Source of the DNA: Metabacillus_B sp050107715
Lineage (GTDB): Bacteria; Bacillota; Bacilli; Bacillales; Bacillaceae
Direction: 5' to 3'
DNA: 64,000 nucleotides
Assembly: GCF_050107715.1 (NCBI RefSeq)
Contig: NZ_JBNILN010000002.1
Location: forward strand, 1-64,000
Within the stretch, counting starts at the first letter, position 1, and every line of letters starts with the position of its first letter. The position numbers and the translations under genes are program-made. The notes beneath the pieces were generated by a model. It was not told where the DNA came from. It worked only from the letters and a program-made list of their open reading frames with translations, and did not search any database. Positions 1 to 7,157 of this stretch are shown here, in pieces.

Positions 1-126
1 CCCCTCAAGATGAGATTTCCCATTCTTTGAAGTAAGACCCCTGGAAGATGACCAGGTTGATAGGTCCGAGGTGGAAGCGTGGCGACATGTGCAGCTGACG
101 GATACTAATCGGTCGAGGACTTAACC
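1..126 (+). rRNA. 23S ribosomal RNA, 3' end (partial)
   Basis: The window opens inside the last part of 23S rRNA. The terminal helix region, ending in GGTCGAGGACTTAACC at about 111-126, is the standard 3' end in Bacillus. The 5' part lies outside the window. The 5S gene and tRNA cluster follow on the same strand, so this is the tail of a complete rRNA-tRNA operon. Confidence 0.95.
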
Positions 127-261
127 AAATTACGTAAGGCGTTTGACTCGTGAACCAATCGTTATCTAGTTTTGAAAGAGCAAAAAGATTAAAAAAAGTC
201 TTGATTTTTTCTGAAATCAACCTATAATAAATCTTGTCTCTTTTTTAAAAGAATGAATATG

Positions 262-377
262 TCTGGTGACTATGGCGAAGAGGTCACACCCGTTCCCATA
301 CCGAACACGGAAGTTAAGCTCTTCAGCGCCAATGGTAGTTGGGGGTTTCCCCCTGTGAGAGTAGGACGCCGCCAGGC
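262..377 (+). rRNA. 5S ribosomal RNA
   Basis: The sequence follows the Bacillus 5S gene almost base for base: the ACCCGTTCCCATACCGAACA loop, the AAGTTAAGCTCTTCAGCGCC segment and the GTAGGACGCCGCCAGGC 3' end. The 5' TCTGGTGAC pairs with the 3' end. It follows 23S after about 135 bases. Exact ends are uncertain by one or two bases. Confidence 0.95.
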
Positions 378-400
378 GTATCTTTTTCTTTTAAGAGGTT

Positions 401-519
401 TGTGAACAGCAGGCAATGCCAGCAGCCGAAGGAGTAAGCCCCGGATCGCACATCCGTGTGTGAGGATGCGAACGACTGAAAGCGACAACGCAATGCGCCG
501 CTCATCACAAGCCGAAAGC
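401..519 (+). repeat. Spacer repeat, copy A (5S to tRNA-Val spacer)
   Basis: A structured spacer unit of about 119 bases that is repeated at 551-666 with clear but imperfect identity. Shared blocks include GAGGATGCGAACGA, CGACAACGCAATGCGCCGCT and AAGCCGAAA. The unit has a small palindrome (CGCACATCCGTGTG) near its middle. It encodes nothing recognisable. It is probably a transcribed spacer element of the rRNA-tRNA operon. Confidence 0.7.
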
Positions 520-550
520 ATCACCCAACAAAGTGAACGTAAGAGGGTTG

Positions 551-666
551 GGAGGAGCAAGCAGTGCTAGGAGCCGAAGGAGAGAGCCCCGGAGCGCACA
601 TGAGTGCGTGAGGATGCGAACGAGTGAAGACGACAACGCAATGCGCCGCTCATCGCAAGCCGAAAC
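551..666 (+). repeat. Spacer repeat, copy B, abutting tRNA-Val
   Basis: Second copy of the 401-519 unit. It ends in AAGCCGAAAC just before tRNA-Val. The spacer before tRNA-Phe (2330-2434) also ends in AAGCCGAAGCTA immediately before its tRNA, so these may be members of one spacer family. The variable middle keeps a palindrome (GCGCACATGAGTGCG) although its bases differ from copy A, which hints at a conserved hairpin. Confidence 0.7.
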
Positions 667-671
667 TATAT

Positions 672-747
672 GGAGGATTAGCTCAGCTGGGAGAGCATCT
701 GCCTTACAAGCAGAGGGTCGGCGGTTCGATCCCGTCATCCTCCACCA
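672..747 (+). tRNA. tRNA-Val (anticodon TAC)
   Basis: Complete cloverleaf. The acceptor GGAGGAT pairs with ATCCTCC, the anticodon loop is CTTACAA and the T loop is TTCGATC. CCA is encoded. First tRNA of the 21-gene cluster. Confidence 0.97.
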
Positions 748-773
748 TCCTATACTTCGGTAATTCGTACTTG

Positions 774-849
<76 letters not shown>

Positions 850-889
850 TTCACAGGGTATTGTATAACCTGAGAGAGTGTAAATGAAT

Positions 890-915
890 GACCCATTAGC
901 TCAGTCGGCAGAGCA
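890..915 (+). pseudogene. 5' fragment of tRNA-Lys (D-arm half only)
   Basis: These 26 bases match the first 26 bases of the intact tRNA-Lys (1025-1050) at 24 positions, covering the 5' acceptor strand and D arm. After this the sequence runs into about 109 bases of unrelated spacer, then the complete tRNA-Lys. There is no anticodon or T arm, so it cannot be a functional tRNA. It looks like the remnant of a partial duplication or insertion. The fMet gene downstream shows the same arrangement. Confidence 0.7.
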
Positions 916-1024
916 CGATCGAGTGATCTTCGAAGCGAAGCATCAGCGCCCAAATGGAGCTGCTGCTTGAATAAGCTTTCTGAGATTGGGGCGTCTTACA
1001 TGCTCTGGGTGTAGGTAATATAAG

Positions 1025-1100
1025 GAGCCATTAGCTCAGTCGGTAGAGCATCTGACTTTTAATCAGAGGGTCGAAGGTTCGAGTCCTTCATGGCTCACCA
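1025..1100 (+). tRNA. tRNA-Lys (anticodon TTT)
   Basis: Acceptor GAGCCAT pairs with ATGGCTC. The anticodon loop is CTTTTAA. CCA is encoded. A 26-base copy of its 5' end lies about 135 bases upstream. Confidence 0.97.
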
Positions 1101-1119
1101 TTCGATTTTTATACAGTAA

Positions 1120-1204
1120 GCGGATGTGGCGGAATTGGCAGACGCACCAGACTTAGGATCTGGCGCCTTCGGGCGTGGGGGTTCGACTCCCTTCATCCGC
1201 ACCA
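1120..1204 (+). tRNA. tRNA-Leu (anticodon TAG)
   Basis: Class II tRNA with a long variable arm (GCGCCTTCGGGCGT region) and anticodon loop CTTAGGA. The acceptor GCGGATG pairs with CATCCGC. CCA is encoded. Confidence 0.97.
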
Positions 1205-1211
1205 TGTTTAC

Positions 1212-1286
1212 GCGGAAGTAGTTCAGTGGTAGAACACCACCTTGCCAAGGTGGGGGTCGCGGGTTCGAATCCCGTCTTCCGCTCCA
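1212..1286 (+). tRNA. tRNA-Gly (anticodon GCC)
   Basis: Acceptor GCGGAAG pairs with CTTCCGC. The anticodon loop is TTGCCAA. CCA is encoded. Confidence 0.97.
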
Positions 1287-1296
1287 TTTTTACAGC

Positions 1297-1382
1297 GCCG
1301 GGGTGGCGGAATTGGCAGACGCACAGGACTTAAAATCCTGCGGTAGGTGACTACCGTACCGGTTCGATCCCGGTCCTCGGCA
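1297..1382 (+). tRNA. tRNA-Leu (anticodon TAA), CCA not encoded
   Basis: Class II tRNA with anticodon loop CTTAAAA and a variable arm (CGGTAGGTGACTACCG). The 3' acceptor strand ends CTCGGC-A followed by CTTTT, so the CCA end must be added after transcription. Confidence 0.95.
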
Positions 1383-1392
1383 CTTTTATTAA

Positions 1393-1469
1393 GCGCCCGT
1401 AGCTCAATTGGATAGAGCGTTTGACTACGGATCAAAAGGTTAGGGGTTCGACTCCTCTCGGGCGCGCCA
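1393..1469 (+). tRNA. tRNA-Arg (anticodon ACG)
   Basis: Acceptor GCGCCCG pairs with CGGGCGC. The anticodon loop is CTACGGA, and A34 is expected to be deaminated to inosine. CCA is encoded. Confidence 0.97.
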
Positions 1470-1477
1470 TTATATTT

Positions 1478-1554
1478 CGGGAAGTAGCTCAGCTTGGTAG
1501 AGCACTTGGTTTGGGACCAAGGGGTCGCAGGTTCGAATCCTGTCTTCCCGACCA
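1478..1554 (+). tRNA. tRNA-Pro (anticodon TGG)
   Basis: Acceptor CGGGAAG pairs with CTTCCCG. The anticodon loop is TTTGGGA. CCA is encoded. Confidence 0.97.
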
Positions 1555-1566
1555 TTTTACATAATT

Positions 1567-1642
1567 GGGGCCTTAGCTCAGCTGGGAGAGCGCCTGCCTT
1601 GCACGCAGGAGGTCAGCGGTTCGATCCCGCTAGGCTCCACCA
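1567..1642 (+). tRNA. tRNA-Ala (anticodon TGC)
   Basis: Acceptor GGGGCCT pairs with AGGCTCC (one G-T). The anticodon loop is CTTGCAC. CCA is encoded. Confidence 0.97.
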
Positions 1643-1659
1643 ATTATAATAACCTATAT

Positions 1660-1736
1660 GGCGGCGTAGCTCAGCTGGCTAGAGCGTACGGTTCATACCC
1701 GTGAGGTCGTGGGTTCGATCCCCTCCGCCGCTACCA
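1660..1736 (+). tRNA. tRNA-Met (elongator, anticodon CAT)
   Basis: Acceptor GGCGGCG pairs with CGCCGCT-type 3' strand, and the anticodon loop is TTCATAC. I assign it as elongator Met from its resemblance to the Bacillus gene at this place in the cluster. The other two CAT tRNAs here are the lysidine-type Ile and the initiator. Confidence 0.9.
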
Positions 1737-1741
1737 TACAG

Positions 1742-1818
1742 GGACCTTTAGCTCAGCTGGTTAGAGCAGACGGCTCATAACCGTCCGGTCGTAGGTTCGA
1801 GTCCTACAAGGTCCACCA
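1742..1818 (+). tRNA. tRNA-Ile2 (anticodon CAT, lysidine-modified)
   Basis: Acceptor GGACCTT pairs with AAGGTCC and the anticodon loop is CTCATAA. The body closely resembles the Bacillus tRNA-Ile whose C34 is converted to lysidine by TilS to read AUA. Sequence alone gives CAT, so an automatic caller may label it Met. CCA is encoded. Confidence 0.85.
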
Positions 1819-1830
1819 TTTCCCTTGCAC

Positions 1831-1923
1831 GGAGGAATACCCAAGTCTGGCTGAAGGGATCGGTCTTGAAAACCGACAGGGGGGTCAAACCCCGCGGGGG
1901 TTCGAATCCCTCTTCCTCCTCCA
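1831..1923 (+). tRNA. tRNA-Ser (anticodon TGA)
   Basis: Class II tRNA with a long variable arm (GGGGGGTCAAACCCCGC region). The acceptor GGAGGAA pairs with TTCCTCC and the anticodon loop is CTTGAAA. CCA is encoded. Confidence 0.96.
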
Positions 1924-1934
1924 TTTTCTGCAGG

Positions 1935-1983
1935 CAATGAGCATAGCTAAACTTAATACTTTTTATTATCGCGGGGTGGAGCA
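1935..1983 (+). repeat. 49-bp direct repeat copy 1, carrying a 5' tRNA-fMet fragment
   Basis: This stretch is identical over 49 bases to 2072-2120. The copy includes 32 bases of leader and the first 14-17 bases of the initiator tRNA (CGCGGGGTGGAGCA). It then diverges into an 88-base spacer (1984-2071), so the tRNA copy is truncated and non-functional. Perfect identity suggests a recent event. Confidence 0.85.
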
Positions 1984-2071
1984 ACGAGCGCTGCTTCCAC
2001 GAATAAGCTTCGAGTTGTACTCGCCGAGACACTGCTTGATTTTGCTTCCTGAGGCGAGGACAGTCTACAAA

Positions 2072-2183
<112 letters not shown>

Positions 2184-2187
2184 AAAT

Positions 2188-2264
2188 GGTCCGGTAGTTC
2201 AGTTGGTTAGAATGCCTGCCTGTCACGCAGGAGGTCGCGGGTTCGAGTCCCGTCCGGACCGCCA
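2188..2264 (+). tRNA. tRNA-Asp (anticodon GTC)
   Basis: Acceptor GGTCCGG pairs with CCGGACC. The anticodon loop is CTGTCAC. CCA is encoded. Confidence 0.97.
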
Positions 2265-2329
2265 TTTACGTTTTCTTGATACATAAGATAATCTATATTA
2301 AATGCTAGAGGGTTTTAATAAGCAAGAAA

Positions 2330-2434
2330 TTCAGGGAAGCGACCTAGTGAACACCGCTCCGTATCTAGATACGAGTGGATGGGAACGGGGGAGCTGACGA
2401 TGAGATTTAAGCTTAGTGAAAGCCGAAGCTAGAT
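2330..2434 (+). repeat. Structured spacer before tRNA-Phe, possibly related to 401-666
   Basis: An expanded intergenic spacer with a palindrome (CCGTATCTAGATACG) followed by GGATGGGAACG and ending AAGCCGAAGCTAGAT just before tRNA-Phe. Layout and end motif resemble the two spacer copies at 401-519 and 551-666, but base identity is low. No ORF or RNA family is recognised. Confidence 0.4.
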
Positions 2435-2510
2435 GGCTCGGTAGCTCAGTCGGTAGAGCAATGGACTGAAAATCCATGTGTCGGCGGTTCGATTCCGTCC
2501 CGAGCCACCA
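2435..2510 (+). tRNA. tRNA-Phe (anticodon GAA)
   Basis: Acceptor GGCTCGG pairs with CCGAGCC. The anticodon loop is CTGAAAA. CCA is encoded. Confidence 0.97.
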
Positions 2511-2520
2511 TTTTTTTATG

Positions 2521-2596
2521 GCGATTGTGGCGAAGTGGTTAACGCATCGGATTGTGGTTCCGACATTCGTGGGTTCGATTCCCATCAGTCGCCCCA
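2521..2596 (+). tRNA. tRNA-His (anticodon GTG)
   Basis: Acceptor GCGATTG pairs with CAGTCGC (one G-T). The anticodon loop is TTGTGGT. A G at 2520 lies opposite the discriminator C and is the expected G-1. CCA is encoded. Confidence 0.96.
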
Positions 2597-2602
2597 TAGA
2601 AT

Positions 2603-2676
2603 GCGGGTGTAGTTTACTGGTAAAACCTCAGCCTTCCAAGCTGATGTAGTGGGTTCGATTCCCATCACCCGCTCCA
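2603..2676 (+). tRNA. tRNA-Gly (anticodon TCC)
   Basis: Acceptor GCGGGTG pairs with CACCCGC. The anticodon loop is CTTCCAA. CCA is encoded. Confidence 0.97.
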
Positions 2677-2696
2677 ATTCCAATTCCATTGAATAT

Positions 2697-2770
<74 letters not shown>

Positions 2771-2780
2771 TTTATTTTGT

Positions 2781-2855
2781 TCCGCAGTAGCTCAGTGGTA
2801 GAGCTATCGGCTGTTAACCGATCGGTCGCAGGTTCGAGTCCTGCCTGCGGAGCCA
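2781..2855 (+). tRNA. tRNA-Asn (anticodon GTT)
   Basis: Acceptor TCCGCAG pairs with CTGCGGA. The anticodon loop is CTGTTAA. CCA is encoded. Confidence 0.97.
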
Positions 2856-2916
2856 TCATACTTATAGGCATCAGTCAGGTTTGTGGATTTTTTTCACAGA
2901 TCCTCTCTATATTTGC

Positions 2917-3007
2917 GGGGAAGTACTCAAGTGGCTGAAGAGGCGCCCCTGCTAAGGGTGTAGGTCGTGTAAGCGGCGCGAGGGTTCAAATCCCTCCTTC
3001 TCCGCCA
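2917..3007 (+). tRNA. tRNA-Ser (anticodon GCT)
   Basis: Class II tRNA with a long variable arm (GTCGTGTAAGCGGCG). The acceptor GGGGAAG pairs with CTTCTCC (one G-T) and the anticodon loop is CTGCTAA. CCA is encoded. Confidence 0.95.
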
Positions 3008-3021
3008 TCTATTATTAATAC

Positions 3022-3093
3022 GGCCCGTTGGTCAAGCGGTTAAGACACCGCCCTTTCACGGCGGTAACACGGGTTCGAATCCCGTACGGGTCA
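3022..3093 (+). tRNA. tRNA-Glu (anticodon TTC), CCA not encoded
   Basis: Acceptor GGCCCGT pairs with ACGGGTC. The anticodon loop is CTTTCAC. The 3' end TC-A is followed by TAAAT, so CCA is added after transcription. Last tRNA of the cluster, just before the terminator. Confidence 0.96.
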
Positions 3094-3100
3094 TAAATAA

Positions 3101-3127
3101 AAAACGCTGCAATCGCAGCGTTTTTTA
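3101..3127 (+). terminator. Terminator of the rRNA-tRNA operon
   Basis: Hairpin AAAACGCTGC-AATC-GCAGCGTTTT followed by more T. It stops the tRNA operon 8 bases after tRNA-Glu. With A-runs on the other side it can also stop the convergent GNAT gene, whose stop codon overlaps it. Confidence 0.9.
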
Positions 3128-3643
3128 TTTATTTTGGATCCAGAAGCGCTTTATTGCATTACCGTCCTCTTCTATGAACTCTGCTTCGAAGACTCCACCG
3201 TTCTTTAGAATTGTTTTTTCCGAAGCGATGTTGTCCTTATCGCACGTAACCAACACTTCGGATAACCCCAGCTTTTTGATCCTCTCCAAAGTCATCGACA
3301 GAATGGCAGTTGCATATCCTTTTTTTCTTTCTGATGGCCTGATTCCATAGCCAATATGGCCCCCGCGTATCCTTAAATACTCATTTAGCCTGTGCCTTAC
3401 ATTTGCAGCTCCAACCAGTTTCCCTGATTCGGTCAGCAGCCAATAGGTGGAGTGAGGAACAAAATTTTCCGGGGCGTTTTCTTCCAGTTTCTGTGCCTTT
3501 AATTCTTGTATATAATCAAAAAAATCAGAAGGGTCTTCAGAAACGACCCATGGGACAACTTTTTCACCGGAGTGAATCCAATCCCTGTAGAAATCCATAT
3601 ATTCTTCTCTATACCTCTCGTCAGGCTCCACTAACTTTAGCAT
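3125..3643 (-). CDS. GNAT family N-acetyltransferase
   Basis: A 172-residue protein of the GNAT fold, which transfers an acetyl group from acetyl-CoA to an amine. The acetyl-CoA pyrophosphate loop is visible as RPSERKKGYATAIL (residues 102-115), followed by a helix and ending in a beta-strand region (EDGNAIKRFWIQ). The N-terminal PDERYREEYMDFYRDW is typical of a subgroup of Bacillus acetyltransferases of unknown substrate. The start has an AAGGGGTGA Shine-Dalgarno upstream. Single gene, convergent with the tRNA operon and divergent from glgB. Substrate cannot be told from sequence. Confidence 0.85.
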   Translation of the reverse strand: MLKLVEPDERYREEYMDFYRDWIHSGEKVVPWVVSEDPSDFFDYIQELKAQKLEENAPENFVPHSTYWLLTESGKLVGAANVRHRLNEYLRIRGGHIGYGIRPSERKKGYATAILSMTLERIKKLGLSEVLVTCDKDNIASEKTILKNGGVFEAEFIEEDGNAIKRFWIQNK

Positions 3644-3659
3644 CAGATCACCCCTTAGC

Positions 3660-4066
3660 CCGGTAACTAGTTTTTAGAACTATAATACAAATTTCATAAA
3701 GTTGCAACGAATTTTTGACTATCCTTCTCTGTTTGCTCTGCGATATCAGCTGATTTCTCATCGGAGACTGGAAAAAAATACGATATTCTTCGACATTATT
3801 TGCACTTTCATATGTTTGTAAAATAATACTTATAACTGTGCGTTATAAAAGAGACTTTATTATTCGCGAACTTTCTTTCTATTTTTTCTATTCTTTTCCA
3901 GCAATTGTTTTGAAAAATAATGTTTATAATGAGAGTACATGGAGTTTGTAGGATTATGTCAAAATATAAAAGCGTTTGCACAAAAGGGATTTTTCACTTA
4001 TTAGTGAATTAAGAAAGAGAAATAGGGGTATATAGATTGAGATACACTCTAATTAGCAAAGGAGGG
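3660..4066 (+). promoter_or_regulatory. glg operon upstream region
   Basis: About 400 AT-rich bases without a gene lie between the divergent GNAT gene and glgB. I see a cre-like (CcpA) element at 3967-3980 (TAAAAGCGTTTGCA, two mismatches to consensus), TATAAT at 3925-3930 without a good -35, and GATACACT at 4041-4048 that resembles a SigmaE -10. B. subtilis glgBCDAP is known to be SigmaE-dependent, but I cannot place the promoter with confidence here. The ribosome binding site AAAGGAGGG ends at 4066. Confidence 0.3.
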
Positions 4067-4076
4067 TTCATTCTGG

Positions 4077-6008
4077 ATGATTGCCAGTCCTACAGATTTT
4101 GAAGTTCATTTGTTTCATGAAGGAAATCTGTTTAAGAGCTATGAACAATTCGGGGCCCATTTAAAAGCAATTAACGGGGTAAATGGAGTCCAATTTACTG
4201 TTTGGGCGCCGCATGCGAAGGATGTCAGGATAGCCGGAGACTTTAATAAGTGGAAGGGAAGCGGATATTCACTTGAAAAGGTGAGCAGAGAAGGAATATG
4301 GTCTGGTTTTTTCCCTGATTTAAAGCAAGGTGATGTGTATAAATATGAGCTGATCACCAGAAATGGATCAAGACTGCTCAAGGCAGACCCTTTTGCTTTT
4401 TATTCTGAAGTAAAACCGAACACTGCTTCGGTAATCGCCAATATTGACGGCTATACCTGGAATGATCAGAAGTGGCAAAAGAAAAAGAAGGCAAAGACTG
4501 TTTATCAAAAGCCGTTTTTTATATATGAACTAAATCTTGCATCATGGAAAAAGAAGGACGATGGAAGTTTTTATACGTATAAGGAAATTGCGGATGAATT
4601 GATACCGTACGTTATTGAACACGGTTTCACGCATATAGAATTAATGCCGGTGATTGAACATCCTTTTGACAGGTCCTGGGGGTACCAGGGAACAGGGTAC
4701 TTTGCAGCTACCAGCAGGTATGGCAAACCTGAAGAGTTTATGGAACTGATTGACCTATGTCATCAAAACGATTTGGGCGTCATTATGGACTGGGTACCCG
4801 GCCATTTTTGCAAGGATGCACACGGCCTTTATATGTTTGATGGAGAGCCGGTTTACGAATACAGCAATTACAGTGACAGAGAAAATGTAGTTTGGGGTAC
4901 AGCCAATTTTGATCTGGGCAAGCCGGAAGTACATAGCTTTCTAATCTCCAACGCCTTGTTCTGGCTGGAGAAATATCATATTGACGGCTTCCGGGTTGAT
5001 GCCGTAGCTAATATGCTGTACTGGCCAAATTCCGATTCAGATGCTGAGAATCCATACGCGGTAAGCTTTATAAAAAAGCTGAATGAAAAGGTTCATGAAT
5101 TCGACCCTCACGCACTGATGATAGCGGAGGATTCTACGGATTGGCCTTTGGTAACCGCACCTGTTTCCGAGGGAGGACTTGGATTTCAATACAAGTGGAA
5201 TATGGGCTGGATGAATGACGTCCTGGAGTATATGGAGACAGATCAGCATGCCCGCAGCGATATTCATCACAAAATGACGTTTTCCCTTATGTATGCCTTC
5301 AATGAAAATTTCATTCTTCCTTTCTCCCATGATGAAGTGGTACACGGCAAAAAATCGCTGTTAAATAAGATGCCGGGGGACTATTGGCAAAAGTTTGCTC
5401 AGCTAAGGCTGTTAATGGGATATATGCTCGCCCATCCAGGCAAGAAGCTTCTTTTCATGGGATCCGAATTCGGTCAGTTTGATGAATGGAAGGATTTGGA
5501 GGAGCTTGATTGGTTTTTAGAAGATTATGAGCTTCATAGAAAAACAAGGGTCTATTTTAAAGAGATGATGAGTATTTACAAAAAGCAGCGGCCGCTTTAC
5601 GAATTGGATCACTCTCCAGAAGGGTTTGAATGGATTGATGCTGATAATGCGGGTCAAAGCATCTACTCATTTATACGAAGAGGATTAAAGGATGGAGAAC
5701 TGCTGATTGCCGTTTGCAACTTCAGAAGCGATGTGTACCACGATTACAAAATCGGGGTGCCTGCTGATACAAGATATGTAGAAATCTTAAACAGCGATGA
5801 TCCTTCGTTCGGTGGATCCGGACAAATAAACGGAAAAGAAATGAAAGCCGAAGCTGAGGAACTTCATGGCCAGCCGTACAGCATTAAAATGACGGTGCCG
5901 CCATTTGGTTTTAGCTTGTTGAGAGCCATTAAAAAGAGAAAGGAGAACAACAATGAAAAAGAAATGCGTAGCAATGCTTCTGGCAGGGGGAAAGGGCAGC
6001 CGTCTTAG
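4077..6008 (+). CDS. glgB: 1,4-alpha-glucan branching enzyme GlgB
   Basis: Makes the alpha-1,6 branches of glycogen (GH13 family). An N-terminal CBM48-type module (FTVWAPHAKDVRIAGDFN, about residues 41-58) precedes the (beta/alpha)8 barrel. Catalytic motifs are visible: the nucleophile Asp in DGFRVDAVANMLY (near residue 308), the acid/base Glu in IAEDSTDWP (near 351) and the third carboxylate in FSHDEVVHGK (near 417). The 643-residue length is normal. The start has AAAGGAGGG ten bases upstream. The last 56 bases overlap the start of glgC, giving a Lys/Asn-rich tail that the family does not need. First gene of glgBCDAP. Confidence 0.96.
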   Translation: MIASPTDFEVHLFHEGNLFKSYEQFGAHLKAINGVNGVQFTVWAPHAKDVRIAGDFNKWKGSGYSLEKVSREGIWSGFFPDLKQGDVYKYELITRNGSRLLKADPFAFYSEVKPNTASVIANIDGYTWNDQKWQKKKKAKTVYQKPFFIYELNLASWKKKDDGSFYTYKEIADELIPYVIEHGFTHIELMPVIEHPFDRSWGYQGTGYFAATSRYGKPEEFMELIDLCHQNDLGVIMDWVPGHFCKDAHGLYMFDGEPVYEYSNYSDRENVVWGTANFDLGKPEVHSFLISNALFWLEKYHIDGFRVDAVANMLYWPNSDSDAENPYAVSFIKKLNEKVHEFDPHALMIAEDSTDWPLVTAPVSEGGLGFQYKWNMGWMNDVLEYMETDQHARSDIHHKMTFSLMYAFNENFILPFSHDEVVHGKKSLLNKMPGDYWQKFAQLRLLMGYMLAHPGKKLLFMGSEFGQFDEWKDLEELDWFLEDYELHRKTRVYFKEMMSIYKKQRPLYELDHSPEGFEWIDADNAGQSIYSFIRRGLKDGELLIAVCNFRSDVYHDYKIGVPADTRYVEILNSDDPSFGGSGQINGKEMKAEAEELHGQPYSIKMTVPPFGFSLLRAIKKRKENNNEKEMRSNASGRGKGQPS

Positions 6009-7122
6009 TTCTTTAACAAAGAATCTGGCAAAGCCGGCTGTACCATTTGGAGGGAAATACAGAATTATCGATTTTCCGCTCAGCAACTGCACGAACTCCG
6101 GCATTGACACAGTAGGGGTACTTACCCAGTATCAGCCGCTCGTTCTTCACTCTTATATTGGAATCGGAAGTGCATGGGATTTAGACCGAAAAAATGGAGG
6201 GGTTACAGTACTGCCGCCATACGCTGAATCCTCCGAAGTAAAATGGTATAAGGGCACTGCAAGTGCTATATATCAGAATCTGAACTATCTGGAGCAGTAT
6301 GATCCTGAATATGTATTAATTCTTTCAGGAGATCACATTTATAAGATGGATTATTCAGAAATGCTGGATTACCACATTGAAAGAAACGCGGATGTCTCCA
6401 TTTCAGTAATTGAGGTTCCCTGGGAAGAAGCAAACCGCTTTGGAATAATGAATACAAATGAACAGCTGGATGTCGTTGATTTTGATGAAAAGCCTCAAAA
6501 TCCTAAAAATAATCTTGCTTCAATGGGCGTCTATATTTTTAAATGGTCTATCCTTCAAGAATATTTAGAGATGGATGAAAGAAATCCATATTCCAGCAAT
6601 GACTTTGGGAAAGACGTCATTCCCCTCCTTATTGAAGAGAAAAAGAAGCTTGTTGCCTATCCGTTTAAAGGCTACTGGAAGGACGTAGGTACAGTGAAAA
6701 GCCTTTGGGATGCAAACATGGATCTTTTAAAAGAGGATTCCGAGCTTAACCTGTTCAGCCAGGACTGGAGAATTTATTCAGTTAATCCGAACCAGCCGCC
6801 ACAATACATTTCAGAAGAAGCTGAAGTAACAGATTCTCTTGTCAATGAAGGATGCGTAGTATATGGAACCATTCAGCATTCCGTCCTTTTCCAGGGTGTA
6901 ACGGTTGGAAAGGATTCATTTTTAAAGAATTGTGTTATTATGCCAGATGCGGTTATTGGGGACAACGTATACATTGAGAATGCCATTGTACCTGAGGGCA
7001 TGACGATTGAAGATGGTACGATGATCCGCTCCAATACAGAACTCGATGAAGTCCTCCTTGTTACTCCGGACTATATCAGACAGCAGCAAGTGGCCCTCCG
7101 CGATGCGGAAGTCACTGAATAA
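5953..7122 (+). CDS. glgC: Glucose-1-phosphate adenylyltransferase GlgC
   Basis: Makes ADP-glucose from glucose-1-phosphate and ATP, the committed step of glycogen synthesis. The nucleotide-binding loop GGKGSRL (residues 12-18), the KPAVPFGGKYRIIDFPLSNC segment and the SGDHIYKMDY motif are all present. A left-handed beta-helix region forms the C-terminus (SLVNEGCVVYG, DNVYIENAIV). 389 residues, normal size. The start overlaps glgB by 56 bases and has AAAGGAG upstream. In Bacillus, GlgC works together with GlgD, encoded next. Confidence 0.96.
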   Translation: MKKKCVAMLLAGGKGSRLSSLTKNLAKPAVPFGGKYRIIDFPLSNCTNSGIDTVGVLTQYQPLVLHSYIGIGSAWDLDRKNGGVTVLPPYAESSEVKWYKGTASAIYQNLNYLEQYDPEYVLILSGDHIYKMDYSEMLDYHIERNADVSISVIEVPWEEANRFGIMNTNEQLDVVDFDEKPQNPKNNLASMGVYIFKWSILQEYLEMDERNPYSSNDFGKDVIPLLIEEKKKLVAYPFKGYWKDVGTVKSLWDANMDLLKEDSELNLFSQDWRIYSVNPNQPPQYISEEAEVTDSLVNEGCVVYGTIQHSVLFQGVTVGKDSFLKNCVIMPDAVIGDNVYIENAIVPEGMTIEDGTMIRSNTELDEVLLVTPDYIRQQQVALRDAEVTE

Positions 7123-7157
7123 ACGGCACATACTACAAAAGGAAGAGGTGGGTAAGC

